Shown here in pieces: positions 18,129 through 27,699 of a stretch of 64,000 nt of DNA. The translations under genes and the position numbers were made by a program. The stretch comes from Anaerostipes faecalis (GTDB lineage Bacteria; Bacillota; Clostridia; Lachnospirales; Lachnospiraceae): the NCBI RefSeq assembly GCF_018982945.1, contig NZ_JABRXE010000002.1:124001-188000 (forward strand), read 5' to 3'. Within the stretch, counting starts at the first letter, position 1, and the number at the start of each line of letters is the position of its first letter. Below the pieces are notes generated by a model. That model saw only the letters and a list, made by a program, of their open reading frames with translations. It was not told the DNA's origin and searched no databases.

Positions 18129-19325
18129 TTACTCATGATACATGGTATAAATAATCACTGCATTATGCAGTTCCAATATTTCAAATGCATCATGGAAGGA
18201 TTTTCCTGTTAACTGTTCAATTCGCTGCAATCTATATTTGATTGTGTTTCTATGAATAAACATCTTTTCTGATGTGTTTTGAAGGTTACAGTTTTGCAGA
18301 AAATATTCTTTTAAAGTTTCCACTAACTCAGTATGATTTTCCTCATCATACTGAATCAATCCACCTATTACTTCTTCACAATAACTCTCTAATAATTCTT
18401 GGTTTTCAAAAGACATCAATAATCGGTAAAAACCAAGTTTGTCATACCACAGAACCTCCTGATGTCTATGAAGTTTTTCTGCCAAAGTAATACATTTGGA
18501 TGCGTCCTGAAAACTTTTCTGCAAATCTGCCAAATGCTCATAACTTTTCCCAACTCCGATTGCAAAGCTCCATTCCTTCTTTTCATCTGCTAAATATTGG
18601 CATATTTCTTCATAAGCAGACTCTGCTTTTTCTCTTTTCTTTTCTTCCGCCTGCATCATTCCTACCAGATTATTGCTATAGCAGGATGCAAGAACCTGAT
18701 AACCATTTTCTTTAAAAACAGCAATAATTTTTTGAATAATTTCCTGTTTTTCCATATTTTCCATAGCAGGAAAAGCATCTTTTCCTTTTTCCTTAAAAAA
18801 GTGAATCACAAAAATTTGCTGTGGCGGCGTTATATCATAACCAATCATTTGACTTTTTAGTTCTAATGTATGAATATTGATATTATTCCCAAAAATAATA
18901 CTTGCCAATAAATCTTCCCCATCATTTTCCATATTTTCATGATAGGAAATTGCATGCCCCATTTCCTCAAAAATATTGACCAACGGAACATTCCACGGTA
19001 TCACCATCAGAGGAAAATCATTTCGATTGGAAATTTCCATCACTTCTTTTGAAATTGCCGCTACATACTTTTCACCTATTAAAAGCAATGCTCCAGACAT
19101 CCGGTTTTCAATGGCTTCCTGTATCAATGCAAACAAATCAAAATCTGCTTTTTGAATTACCGGTGCACTGATAATCAAGAGTTCCTGCCCGTGAATCCAT
19201 TGAGAAAAATCCATGGTTTCTGCTTTATAAGCCCATCGTATTCCACGATTCATTCCTCCCTTACCTGAAATCACTCTGGCTTTTGCCATACTTGGCAAGG
19301 CCAATAAATCTTTGCATTGAAACAT
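18129..19325 (-). CDS. PucR family transcriptional regulator
   Basis: The 398-residue protein has an N-terminal PucR domain (LALPSMAKARVISGKGGMNR, residues 8-27, onwards) and a C-terminal helix-turn-helix of the PucR/CdaR type (LVETLKEYFLQNCNLQNTSE then FIHRNTIKYRLQRIEQLTG). Members control purine or related nitrogen catabolism. It follows the cytosine deaminase-like gene by 18 bases and is probably its regulator. Confidence 0.9.
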   Translation of the reverse strand: MFQCKDLLALPSMAKARVISGKGGMNRGIRWAYKAETMDFSQWIHGQELLIISAPVIQKADFDLFALIQEAIENRMSGALLLIGEKYVAAISKEVMEISNRNDFPLMVIPWNVPLVNIFEEMGHAISYHENMENDGEDLLASIIFGNNINIHTLELKSQMIGYDITPPQQIFVIHFFKEKGKDAFPAMENMEKQEIIQKIIAVFKENGYQVLASCYSNNLVGMMQAEEKKREKAESAYEEICQYLADEKKEWSFAIGVGKSYEHLADLQKSFQDASKCITLAEKLHRHQEVLWYDKLGFYRLLMSFENQELLESYCEEVIGGLIQYDEENHTELVETLKEYFLQNCNLQNTSEKMFIHRNTIKYRLQRIEQLTGKSFHDAFEILELHNAVIIYTMYHE

Positions 19326-19343
19326 TGCTAATCTTCCCTTCTT

Positions 19344-20591
19344 CTACTTCTGAAGTAACGTTACTGCCTGCTGAATCTTCTCGGGTTCTTTCTTGAATAG
19401 ATACTCTCCATTTCGGACAGATGCCAGAACTCCTGCTCTTTCACAGATAGCGTCAAATTCGTTTTTGGCATCCAGCACAATAAAATTGGCAGGTTTTCCC
19501 TCTTCAATACCATAATGATCCATGAGATTCATAGTCTTTGCACCATTTATCGTCACAAGATTCAGATCATTTTGAATTTCTTCCGGAGACATCATCTGTG
19601 CAATATGAATTCCATGATCTAAAATATTCATCATATTTCCATTTCCCAATGGATACCAAGGGTCTGACATAGAATCCTGTGCGAAACAAACATTGATTCC
19701 ATTATCATTTAATTCTTTTACCCTTGTGAGCCCTCGACGTTTTGGATATGTATCCTGACGACCCTGAAGATAAATATTTTCTGTCGGACAGGAAATAAAG
19801 TTTATTCCAGACTGCTTTAACAGTTTCATCATTCGAAAAGCATAACTGTTGTCTGCAGAGCCGAAAGAACATGTATGACTGGCAGCTGTCTTTGTTCCAA
19901 TACCTTCTATAAGGACCAGTGCATTTAACAATTCCAGAAACCGACTCTGGACATCATCCGTTTCATCACAATGAACATCAATCAGTTTATCATATTTTAC
20001 AGCAAGTTCTACAATTTTATGAATGGATTTCTCTCCAAATTCTCTTGCAAGTTCATAATGAGGAATCCCACCTACACAGTCAGCACCCATTTTCAATGCT
20101 TCTTCTACCAGTTCATCTCCACCTTTATATGCATACATTCCTTCCTGTGGGAATGCTACGATCTGTAAGTCTACAAGGTCTTTCACTGTCTCTTTTACTT
20201 CCAATAAAGCTTTCAATGAAGTCTGATTTGGATCCGTCACATCCACATGGGTTCTCATGCACTGAACACCTTGCAGCATTTCTTTTTGAATTCCTTTGAT
20301 AGCACGTTCTTTTACTTCTTCAACCGTTTGCTGTTCTTTAAATTCACTCCATCTTTGGATTCCTTCAAATAACGTACCCGTTCCGTTGGTTTCTCCAATA
20401 CTGGCTGTAAAAACATAATCTAAATGGATATGTGGATCTACATATGGTGGAATTACCAGATTTCCCTGTAAATCAATAGTTTCACATTCTGCAGGAATTT
20501 CCTTTTCAATCTGCTGAATCATTCCATCCCATACCAAAAACTGTACCAGTTCTTTTTTCCCTTTTAATCTTGCATTTATATATTTTTTCAT
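19344..20591 (-). CDS. Cytosine deaminase-like amidohydrolase
   Basis: The protein closely follows the layout of E. coli CodA: VDPHIHLDYVF metal-binding HxH, TRTHVDV-like MRTHVDVTDPN, DLQIVAFPQEG with the substrate Gln, DVHCDETDDVQSRF with the catalytic Glu, and ASHTCSF. The motif that in CodA reads FGHDDVFDPW is FAQDSMSDPW here, so the metal Asp stays but its Asp neighbour (CodA 314) is Ser. That position influences base specificity, so the substrate may not be cytosine. The start is ATG 20591 (415 residues) behind AGGAAG; the reading from 20633 has no site. Confidence 0.85.
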   Translation of the reverse strand: MKKYINARLKGKKELVQFLVWDGMIQQIEKEIPAECETIDLQGNLVIPPYVDPHIHLDYVFTASIGETNGTGTLFEGIQRWSEFKEQQTVEEVKERAIKGIQKEMLQGVQCMRTHVDVTDPNQTSLKALLEVKETVKDLVDLQIVAFPQEGMYAYKGGDELVEEALKMGADCVGGIPHYELAREFGEKSIHKIVELAVKYDKLIDVHCDETDDVQSRFLELLNALVLIEGIGTKTAASHTCSFGSADNSYAFRMMKLLKQSGINFISCPTENIYLQGRQDTYPKRRGLTRVKELNDNGINVCFAQDSMSDPWYPLGNGNMMNILDHGIHIAQMMSPEEIQNDLNLVTINGAKTMNLMDHYGIEEGKPANFIVLDAKNEFDAICERAGVLASVRNGEYLFKKEPEKIQQAVTLLQK

Positions 20592-20663
20592 ATTGACTTC
20601 CTGCCTTTGTTTATTCTTAAATTTATTTTTCATAATAATATAGAAAAAGTTTTCTAAACAACA

Positions 20664-20696
20664 AAAGGAGCTGAAGTCTTATACTCCAGCTCCTTT
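20664..20696 (-). terminator. Intrinsic terminator of the scr operon
   Basis: AAAGGAGCTGAAGT (20664-20677) pairs with ACTCCAGCTCCTTT (20683-20696), 14 bp with one wobble pair, and a T-rich tail follows on the minus strand. It lies about 160 bp after scrK. The rest of 20697-20856 is AT-rich with nothing I can name. Confidence 0.75.
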
Positions 20697-20856
20697 GCCG
20701 TAATCTTTTATTTTTCTATGGATGAAGAATATCACTATTCCTGCTGATTCGTCAATACAATTGTTTAAAAAAAGAAATATTTATCTCTGAATAACAAAAA
20801 AACTGTCTTTTCTTTGTCTTATTGAAACAAAAGAATATTTATTATCAGATCTTTAA

Positions 20857-21831
20857 TTATTTTTTCAATTGTTTCATCCAGTCAATCATTTCTTCACCGG
20901 TTGCCATTGCTGCTAATGCACCTTCCTTTGTTGTTGTATAAGCTGCATATGCATTGGCAAAATCAAGATATTCATATAATTTTTCTTCTGATACTGAATC
21001 CAGATTCTTTACCTGATCTCTTAAAATACAGAATAAGAAAGCACCAATAAAAGAATCTCCTGCTCCTGTTGTATCACGTACTTCAATAGTATATCCCGGA
21101 GCTTCTACCATACCATTTTGGGTGTAGATTTCTGCACCATCTTTTCCTTTCGTGTAAATCACATATTTTCCACGACCGGAAAGCAATTCAGGTACTGCAT
21201 CTTTGATATCTGAATACCCTGTAATAAATTCCAGTTCTTCATCAGAAATCTTAATAATATCAGCGTACGGCAGAAAATCATTAACCGTCTTTTTTAACTG
21301 ATCCAGATCATCCCATAGTGAAAAACGTAAATTAGGATCAAAAGATACCATAACATCCTGCTCAATTGCCATCTCGATCAGCTTCTTATGAGCTTCTTTC
21401 ATAGGAGAATCCACCAAATCTACACTACAAAAATGAATCATTCCACAATCATTGAGAATATCTTCTGGGATATCTTCCACACTGTAACGTAAATCTGCAC
21501 TGTTTTTTCTATAAAATTTAAAATCACGATTTCCATCTGCTGCCAGGGAAACAAATGCAAGTGCAGTTTCACCTTCCTGATCTCTGGCAATATTAGATGT
21601 ATCAATTCCTGCTTCATCCAAAACTTCTACAATATAATCACCAAATGGATCATCTCCAAGTTTTGTTAAAAATTTAGATGGGATTCCAAGTTTTGTGACT
21701 GCTCCTACTACATTTGCAGGTGCTCCACCTGCCACCCTTGTAAAAGATGGTACATCCTTCAGTCTTTGACCTTTTAACTCTGGAATAAAATCAATAAGAG
21801 CTTCTCCAATTCCACATAATCTGTTATTCAT
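20857..21831 (-). CDS. scrK: Fructokinase (PfkB family)
   Basis: The 324-residue kinase has the PfkB signatures: GEALIDFIPE at the start, GGAPANVVGAVTKLG near residue 35, and the ATP/catalytic motif RDTTGAGDSFIGAFLF near residue 252 with the catalytic Asp in GAGDS. It phosphorylates fructose released from sucrose 6-phosphate. It overlaps scrB by eight bases and is the last gene of the sucrose operon. Confidence 0.93.
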   Translation of the reverse strand: MNNRLCGIGEALIDFIPELKGQRLKDVPSFTRVAGGAPANVVGAVTKLGIPSKFLTKLGDDPFGDYIVEVLDEAGIDTSNIARDQEGETALAFVSLAADGNRDFKFYRKNSADLRYSVEDIPEDILNDCGMIHFCSVDLVDSPMKEAHKKLIEMAIEQDVMVSFDPNLRFSLWDDLDQLKKTVNDFLPYADIIKISDEELEFITGYSDIKDAVPELLSGRGKYVIYTKGKDGAEIYTQNGMVEAPGYTIEVRDTTGAGDSFIGAFLFCILRDQVKNLDSVSEEKLYEYLDFANAYAAYTTTKEGALAAMATGEEMIDWMKQLKK

Positions 21832-23287
21832 TACATCCTCCTTCTATAGAAAATGACTTTAATGGATAAACTGTCATTATGCCTTCACATTGTCCCAAAA
21901 TTGAAATTCTTCCTTCCATACTGTAAATCCTTGATGTAAAAACTTCCTCTCCATGATTTACGAAAATTTCCAAAGATGTCGTATCAGCAAAAATCTGAAG
22001 ATGCTTCAGGGATCTTACATGAACCTTTCTGGTCTCCCTTCCTGATCCAAATGCACCTAAATCTAATGTAAGGATTTCATTTTCATAAAACAGTGTAATG
22101 CCTTCTCTTAATGTCATTTTCATGTTAATGCATTTATTATACTCCACATTAGCCTCATAAACAACATTCCCTAAAATAATTTCCTGTCCATCATAAAAAG
22201 AACAAACGGATTTATCATGGCTTCGAAGATTATGAAGTTCTTCGATCGGTTCCTGAATCAATCGATCATTCTTTATTGAAAGTTTCCTTGGAATGGTCAG
22301 AGCATGCTGCCATCCATCCTCTGTAGTTGGATTTGTATAATCAGCATCTGGAATTCCCATCCAGCCTATCAGTATTCTTCTTCCCTGCTCATCTTCAAAT
22401 GTCTGTGGTGCATAAAAATCAAATCCGCGATCCAATAGTTTAATATCTGTAATGTCATATTCATCTGTATCAAAATCGTAAGAAAGTTTCATAACTGTTG
22501 TCTGATGAACATTTTCAAAGTCAATTCCCTTCTGCTCTACTCCCTGAGGACAGCAAATAATAAACAGCTGTCCATCCAGTTCAAATACATCCGGACATTC
22601 CCACATATATCCAAACTTTTCTCTGGTAGTAATACGATTTTTATATTTCCAGTTTTTCATATCATCTGACACATACATCAGAATCATTCCGACTCCACTT
22701 TGATCTCTTGCACCAAGAAACATATAGTACTTATCACCACGCTGATAAATCTTAGGATCACGGATATGATTACTCATATCCTTTGGATAATCATCCGTTG
22801 TCATCAATAATTCTTTTTCTGAAAATTCAAATCCATCTTTACTGGTCACTAAAATCGTATTACTTCCACGTCCGGAATTAATATAGTCATAATCATCACG
22901 GTCAAAATACTTAATATTTCCCGTATAGAAGAAATATATAGTATCATCTTTAATAAACGCTGAACCTGAGTATACTCCATGTCTGTCTATATCTGAATCC
23001 GGAAATAATGCCGGTTCATGTCTTTGATATTGAATAAAATCTTTGGTTGTATAATGTCCCCATAATTTCAGCTCGCCAGTTGGTTCAAAAGGTGTATATT
23101 GATAAAAAATGTGATAAGTTCCTTTAAACTGGCATAATCCATTGGGATCGTTCAGCCATCCTGTCTCCGGCATCAAATGAAATTTTAATCGTTTGGGATC
23201 TTTTGCAACTTTTTGTCTATATTCTTCATTTTCTTTATACCATATTTCATAATCATGTTTTAGAACTTTTTCATATTTTTTCAACAT
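21824..23287 (-). CDS. scrB: Sucrose-6-phosphate hydrolase (GH32)
   Basis: The 487-residue enzyme has the GH32 motifs: WLNDPNGLCQFKGTYHIFYQ near residue 44 with the nucleophile Asp, RDPKIY near residue 156 with the transition-state Asp, and WECPDVFEL near residue 209 with the acid/base Glu. There is no signal peptide, so it acts in the cytoplasm on sucrose 6-phosphate delivered by the PTS. It sits between scrA and scrK. Confidence 0.95.
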   Translation of the reverse strand: MLKKYEKVLKHDYEIWYKENEEYRQKVAKDPKRLKFHLMPETGWLNDPNGLCQFKGTYHIFYQYTPFEPTGELKLWGHYTTKDFIQYQRHEPALFPDSDIDRHGVYSGSAFIKDDTIYFFYTGNIKYFDRDDYDYINSGRGSNTILVTSKDGFEFSEKELLMTTDDYPKDMSNHIRDPKIYQRGDKYYMFLGARDQSGVGMILMYVSDDMKNWKYKNRITTREKFGYMWECPDVFELDGQLFIICCPQGVEQKGIDFENVHQTTVMKLSYDFDTDEYDITDIKLLDRGFDFYAPQTFEDEQGRRILIGWMGIPDADYTNPTTEDGWQHALTIPRKLSIKNDRLIQEPIEELHNLRSHDKSVCSFYDGQEIILGNVVYEANVEYNKCINMKMTLREGITLFYENEILTLDLGAFGSGRETRKVHVRSLKHLQIFADTTSLEIFVNHGEEVFTSRIYSMEGRISILGQCEGIMTVYPLKSFSIEGGCNE

Positions 23288-23305
23288 CTTTTTCCCTTTC
23301 TGGAT

Positions 23306-25219
23306 CTATTTTATCAACATAACTTCTGTATCATTATCTGCCACACCATTCGGTTTCAAGATAACTTCTTTTCCATTATCTTCTGCAACTACAAGCATTG
23401 TCTGTGCCTTATATCCTTTTTTTACAACTAGATCCGCATCAAAAGTTATAAGTTTATCTCCCTTTTTCACTCTTTGTCCGGCTTCCACATATGCTTCAAA
23501 ACTTTCACCTTCCATTTTTACAGTATCAATTCCGGCATGAATAAGAATTTCAGCTCCATTATTCAGTGTCATTCCTATAGCATGCTTTGTTGGAAATACA
23601 AGACTGATTCTTCCATCTGCAGGTGCATAAACAACTCCTTCCTCTGGATTGATTGCAACACCATCTCCCATTGTCTTAGATGAAAATACCGGATCTTCAG
23701 ACTGATCTATAGGCACTACTTCTCCCTTCATTGGAGAATATAAAGTAACTTCGCTTTCTAAAACTACTTCTTCTGTTTCTACAGTTTCTTTTGTTTCAAT
23801 TGTTTTTGTTTCCTGTTCTTCTCCTTCAATATTAAATTTCTTCCAGAAAATCATAGTCAATACTGCTGAAACTGCCATGGAAATTACCAGACCAAGTCCA
23901 AAGTTCAAATATGCCTCCGGTTTCATTGAAATAAATCCAGGAATACCTGCTGCTCCTAATGCCTGTGCCAGAACTTTTGTCGCTGCACAATATGCACTTC
24001 CCGCTGCAGACCCGATAATTGCTGCATAGAATGGATATTTTAATTTCAGAGTTACACCAAACATAGCTGGTTCTGTAATTCCAAGCAATGCAGAAACACC
24101 AGATGCAGAACAAATAGATTTCATTTTTTCATTTTTTGTTAAGAATAATACTGCAAGAACTGCTGCTCCCTGTGCCACATTATTCATACTGGCTGTTGTA
24201 AAGATAAAACTTCCTCCTGTATGAGCAACATCTGCAATCAGCTGTGTTTCAATTGCAATAAAGCTGTGATGCATACCTGTCAGACAGATTGGTGCATAAG
24301 CAAGTCCAAATAATCCGCCTCCAATAAACCCTAATGTATTGTATACCCATGTAATTCCAGCTGCCAGAAGATTTCCTGCTTCTCTTAATACTGGTCCTAC
24401 ACAGATAAATGTTAAAAAGGATGTAATCATAATGGATAACAACGGTGTTGTTAAATTATCCAGCCAAGTAGGTGTTACTTTATGTAATTTTTTTTCTATT
24501 GTTGCAAGAATAAATGCTACTGCAAGTACAGGAAGTACTGTTCCCTGATATCCAATAGCTGCAATCTTAAATCCAAAAATATCCCATACAGGTGCTTCGG
24601 CTACCCCGATACTGTAGGCATTCAGCAAATCCGGATGCACCATGATCATTCCCATTGCAGCACCAAGATATGGATTTCCACCAAATTTTTTGGTTGCACT
24701 AAATCCAATTAATACAGGTAAAAATGTAAATGGTGCATTTGCAAAGGTATTAATTGCCGTTGCAAGCCCTTTCCACTGCGGATATAAATCAATAACTGAT
24801 TTTCCGTCAAATAGTCCTGAAGTCAGAATGTTATTTAATCCCATTAAAAGACCGCCTGCAACAATTGCCGGGATAATCGGAACAAAAATATCACTGAGCA
24901 TTTTCACAAAACGCTGTAAAGGATTTCCTTTTTTTTCTTCCTCTTCATCGGCTGATTCAGTTTCAACCAGATTACCCAATTGTTTCTGCACTTCATCACA
25001 AACAAGATTTACAAGTCCAGACCCAAAAATAATCTGGAACTGTGACTGTGTAAGGAATACTCCTTTTACTCCCTCCACATCGCTGATTGCATCTTCATTT
25101 CTCAGATCATTATTTTTAAGCTGTAAACGTAATCTAGTTGCACAATGCTGAACACTTTTAATATTTTCTTTTCCGCCGACATTTTCAATTACCTGACTGG
25201 CAATTTTTGCGTAATCCAT
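23306..25219 (-). CDS. scrA: PTS sucrose transporter, fused EIIBCA
   Basis: The 637-residue protein has three parts in order: IIB (residues 1-90, phosphocysteine in VQHCATRLRLQLKN), a IIC membrane domain (about 110-455) and a IIA domain (about 490-637, with active His in EILIHAGIDTVKMEG). The fused IIA is of the glucose type, so no separate IIA is needed. It imports and phosphorylates sucrose. It is the first gene of scrA-scrB-scrK and has its own operator-flanked promoter. Confidence 0.93.
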   Translation of the reverse strand: MDYAKIASQVIENVGGKENIKSVQHCATRLRLQLKNNDLRNEDAISDVEGVKGVFLTQSQFQIIFGSGLVNLVCDEVQKQLGNLVETESADEEEEKKGNPLQRFVKMLSDIFVPIIPAIVAGGLLMGLNNILTSGLFDGKSVIDLYPQWKGLATAINTFANAPFTFLPVLIGFSATKKFGGNPYLGAAMGMIMVHPDLLNAYSIGVAEAPVWDIFGFKIAAIGYQGTVLPVLAVAFILATIEKKLHKVTPTWLDNLTTPLLSIMITSFLTFICVGPVLREAGNLLAAGITWVYNTLGFIGGGLFGLAYAPICLTGMHHSFIAIETQLIADVAHTGGSFIFTTASMNNVAQGAAVLAVLFLTKNEKMKSICSASGVSALLGITEPAMFGVTLKLKYPFYAAIIGSAAGSAYCAATKVLAQALGAAGIPGFISMKPEAYLNFGLGLVISMAVSAVLTMIFWKKFNIEGEEQETKTIETKETVETEEVVLESEVTLYSPMKGEVVPIDQSEDPVFSSKTMGDGVAINPEEGVVYAPADGRISLVFPTKHAIGMTLNNGAEILIHAGIDTVKMEGESFEAYVEAGQRVKKGDKLITFDADLVVKKGYKAQTMLVVAEDNGKEVILKPNGVADNDTEVMLIK

Positions 25220-25253
25220 ATCTTCTCTCCTTTAAAAAATTATTTCGTATTTT

Positions 25254-25271
25254 TATGGTATCGGTTCCATA
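25254..25271 (-). promoter_or_regulatory. ScrR operator O1 (over the transcription start)
   Basis: TATGGTATCGGTTCCATA is an imperfect palindrome centred on CG, typical of LacI-family operators. It covers the predicted transcription start of scrA. Confidence 0.8.
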
Positions 25272-25276
25272 TTTGT

Positions 25277-25305
25277 ATTATATATTTCTTTTTCTTTTTT
25301 GTCAA
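25277..25305 (-). promoter_or_regulatory. Promoter of the scrABK operon
   Basis: A consensus promoter: TTGACA (25300-25305), 17-bp spacer, TATAAT (25277-25282). It lies between two identical operator copies. Confidence 0.9.
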
Positions 25306-25311
25306 TTCTTT

Positions 25312-25329
25312 TATGGTATCGGTTCCATA
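25312..25329 (-). promoter_or_regulatory. ScrR operator O2 (upstream of -35)
   Basis: An exact second copy of TATGGTATCGGTTCCATA, 58 bp from O1 and just upstream of the -35 box, which suits looping or roadblock repression. Confidence 0.8.
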
Positions 25330-25338
25330 TAATTTTAA

Positions 25339-25370
25339 AAAAAAGAAGAAATCATTATTTCTTCTTTTTT
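25339..25370 (-). terminator. Intrinsic terminator overlapping the end of scrR
   Basis: A 14-bp AT-rich stem (25339-25352 with 25357-25370, AAAAGAAGAAAT arm) ends in T residues; it includes the last scrR codons. Confidence 0.65.
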
Positions 25371-26350
25371 ACGCTTGTCCCTTCAATGAATTCGTATTCT
25401 ACAATCTGTTTTTTAGATACCGGTTCTCCTTTAATCATTTTTAAAACAGTTTCCGCTCCCAGATATCCCATCCCGTAGGAATCAAATTTCAATGTGGTAA
25501 GCTCTGGTGTAAGTAAGCTGCTTTCATCATATCCTCCAAAACCTGTTACCGAAACATCTTCCGGAATTTTTTTCCCTTTCTTCTGGAGAATCTTATATGC
25601 TCCAAAAGCCAATCTGTCTGTTGCACAAATAATAGCATCTACATCTTCAACCGCTTCTAAAATTTCCCTGGTGACTTTCTGTCCTCCAATAAAACTGTAA
25701 TCACTTTTCCCCACGATAATATCTGTAATACCATATTCCGCAAGTCCATCCATAACGCCTTGCTTTCTCCTGATTCCTACAGCTTCATCTGTCTCATATA
25801 CTCCGATATATGCAACTTTTTTATGACCGTTTTTCCCAATATATCGACCCATATATCTTCCTGCGTTATAATCATCATCAACAATAGAAATACCTTCTTC
25901 GTAATCCTGTGCAAGAACAACGATTGGAATCTGTGCTTCTTCAAATATTTTTTTATGTTCCTTGGTAATAGATATAGAACTGATTAAAATCCCATCCACA
26001 TTCAGATTAATAAGACGCTGAATATTCTGAAGTTCCAAATCGATATCATGATCAGAATTTTTTATTAATGTTGTATACTCTTTATCTCTTAGATAACGAT
26101 CAATACTGGTAATAACCCGGCTTGTGATTTTTGAATTTAGTGTGGGAACAACAACTCCTATCACATTGCTCTTTTTTGCCTTTAATCTGGCAAAAGCATT
26201 TGGTTCATAGTTATACTCTTCAATAACCTTTTGTATTTTTTCTTTGGTGGCCTGTTTTACATATCCGCCATTAAAATAGCGAGATACAGTACTTTTTCCT
26301 ACTCCGGATAATTCTGCGATATCCGCCATAGTCATTTTTTGCTTTGCCAT
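25355..26350 (-). CDS. scrR: LacI family repressor of the sucrose operon
   Basis: The 331-residue protein has the LacI headpiece (TMADIAELSGVGKSTVSRYF, residues 6-25, NGGYV) and a periplasmic-binding-like effector domain with ICATDRLAFGAYKIL. It is directly upstream of scrA on the same strand, and the scrA promoter is flanked by two LacI-type operators, so it is the likely sucrose repressor. Confidence 0.92.
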   Translation of the reverse strand: MAKQKMTMADIAELSGVGKSTVSRYFNGGYVKQATKEKIQKVIEEYNYEPNAFARLKAKKSNVIGVVVPTLNSKITSRVITSIDRYLRDKEYTTLIKNSDHDIDLELQNIQRLINLNVDGILISSISITKEHKKIFEEAQIPIVVLAQDYEEGISIVDDDYNAGRYMGRYIGKNGHKKVAYIGVYETDEAVGIRRKQGVMDGLAEYGITDIIVGKSDYSFIGGQKVTREILEAVEDVDAIICATDRLAFGAYKILQKKGKKIPEDVSVTGFGGYDESSLLTPELTTLKFDSYGMGYLGAETVLKMIKGEPVSKKQIVEYEFIEGTSVKKKK

Positions 26351-26363
26351 AATATCTCCTTTA

Positions 26364-27698
26364 CTACAAACAAATCAAATGATAGTCTATCTCTGCATTT
26401 TCAAGAAGCTTTAACATCTCCTGACGGCACGTAAAGAAAATAACCTGCCTTTTTTGCTGTCTGTCTAGAAATGCCAAAGTTCTCTCTATTCTTTCCTCAT
26501 CGTAATTTCCAAACACATCATCTAAAAGTAATGGAAATCCATCCTTTTCATATAATAAATCTGCCGTTGCTATTCGAAGAGCAAAATAAAGCTGTTCCAC
26601 TGTACCATTGCTCAGGTATTTCATATCTATATAGTCAAAATCTCTTTTTACCATAATATTCATAGATGTATCCATAACGACTTTTTCATAGTAATTTCCT
26701 GTCATCTGAGAAAAAGTTTCCGAAATTTTTTCATTCAGATCATCTCCAAAAGTTCTCTGAACATTTCCAGCAGCCTCTTGAATGGCATGAATGGCAGTTT
26801 CTATTCTATGGATTTCCTGCTCCAACCGATTTCTCTGTTGGAGACTTTGATTATATTGCTGTTCCAACTGTTCTTTTCGCTTTTTCTCTTCCAGCAGATG
26901 TTTCTTTTTCAACTGAAGGATTTCCAAATCATGAAAAATTTCTTTTTTTCGCAAAGCTTCCTCATCAATTCCAAATAACCTTTTTATAAATAATAGAAAT
27001 TTCCCCAAAATAGAAATTTTCCGTTTCTGGTATAGTTTCCGTTGAAGTTTTTCTTCCTCTTTTTCATATTCCTGCAGCCTGGACTCTTGAAATGGATGTT
27101 CTTTTAACCTTTGACGGTATTCTATCACCTGTGCAAATACTACATTCTTTTTTATTTCTCTTCGCTTTTCTTTTAAATAATTGACTGCTTTTCCAATATC
27201 CAGTTTTACATTCTGGCTCCTGCTTAGATTTGCCATAGAATTCTGAAGAATCTGCTGCATCTCTTTCCCTGTTCTTATATCTGACTGAGTCATAGATACA
27301 GTGTTCAAAAAGGCTTCTTTTGAACTTTCAAATAGAACATCCTTCAGTTCCTTTCCCTGTAAAGGTATCTCCTCCATGGTATCTTCATAAAACAGACGCA
27401 GTTCCTGCTGACCAGTTTCCATATTTCTCCAGATGCGATAACGCTGTCCATCATGAGAGATCACCATGCTTCCACCGTACAATCCCCCTTTCAAAGGACG
27501 GTATTTTGAATAATCATCGTTTCTCGCTGCCAGACCTCTCCCTTTTTCCAATCCAAACAACATAGCAATGATAAACTTACGTAATGTGGTTTTTCCCGCC
27601 TCGTTTTTTCCATAAATCACCTGAATTCCATCAGAAAAAAGAACGTGATAATTACAAAATTTTCCAAATCCACTGATGTTTATTTCCTTTATCTCCAT
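26364..27698 (-). CDS. Compact SMC-like AAA ATPase, partner of the SbcD/YhaO-like nuclease
   Basis: Start ATG 27698 (444 residues) is one base after the stop of the nuclease gene, with GGGAGAA upstream. The protein has an N-terminal ATPase lobe with Walker A (YGKNEAGKTTLRKF, residues about 29-42), two short helical arms, a hydrophobic stretch between them (ISILGKFLLFIKRLFGI, about 228-244), then the signature YLSNGTVEQLYFAL (about 361) and Walker B FPLLLDDVFGNYD (about 388). It is less than half the length of SbcC or YhaN and has no CxxC zinc hook. With its neighbour it would form a small SbcCD-like DNA-processing complex, perhaps membrane-associated. Confidence 0.8.
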   Translation of the reverse strand: MEIKEINISGFGKFCNYHVLFSDGIQVIYGKNEAGKTTLRKFIIAMLFGLEKGRGLAARNDDYSKYRPLKGGLYGGSMVISHDGQRYRIWRNMETGQQELRLFYEDTMEEIPLQGKELKDVLFESSKEAFLNTVSMTQSDIRTGKEMQQILQNSMANLSRSQNVKLDIGKAVNYLKEKRREIKKNVVFAQVIEYRQRLKEHPFQESRLQEYEKEEEKLQRKLYQKRKISILGKFLLFIKRLFGIDEEALRKKEIFHDLEILQLKKKHLLEEKKRKEQLEQQYNQSLQQRNRLEQEIHRIETAIHAIQEAAGNVQRTFGDDLNEKISETFSQMTGNYYEKVVMDTSMNIMVKRDFDYIDMKYLSNGTVEQLYFALRIATADLLYEKDGFPLLLDDVFGNYDEERIERTLAFLDRQQKRQVIFFTCRQEMLKLLENAEIDYHLICL

Positions 27699-27699
27699 T

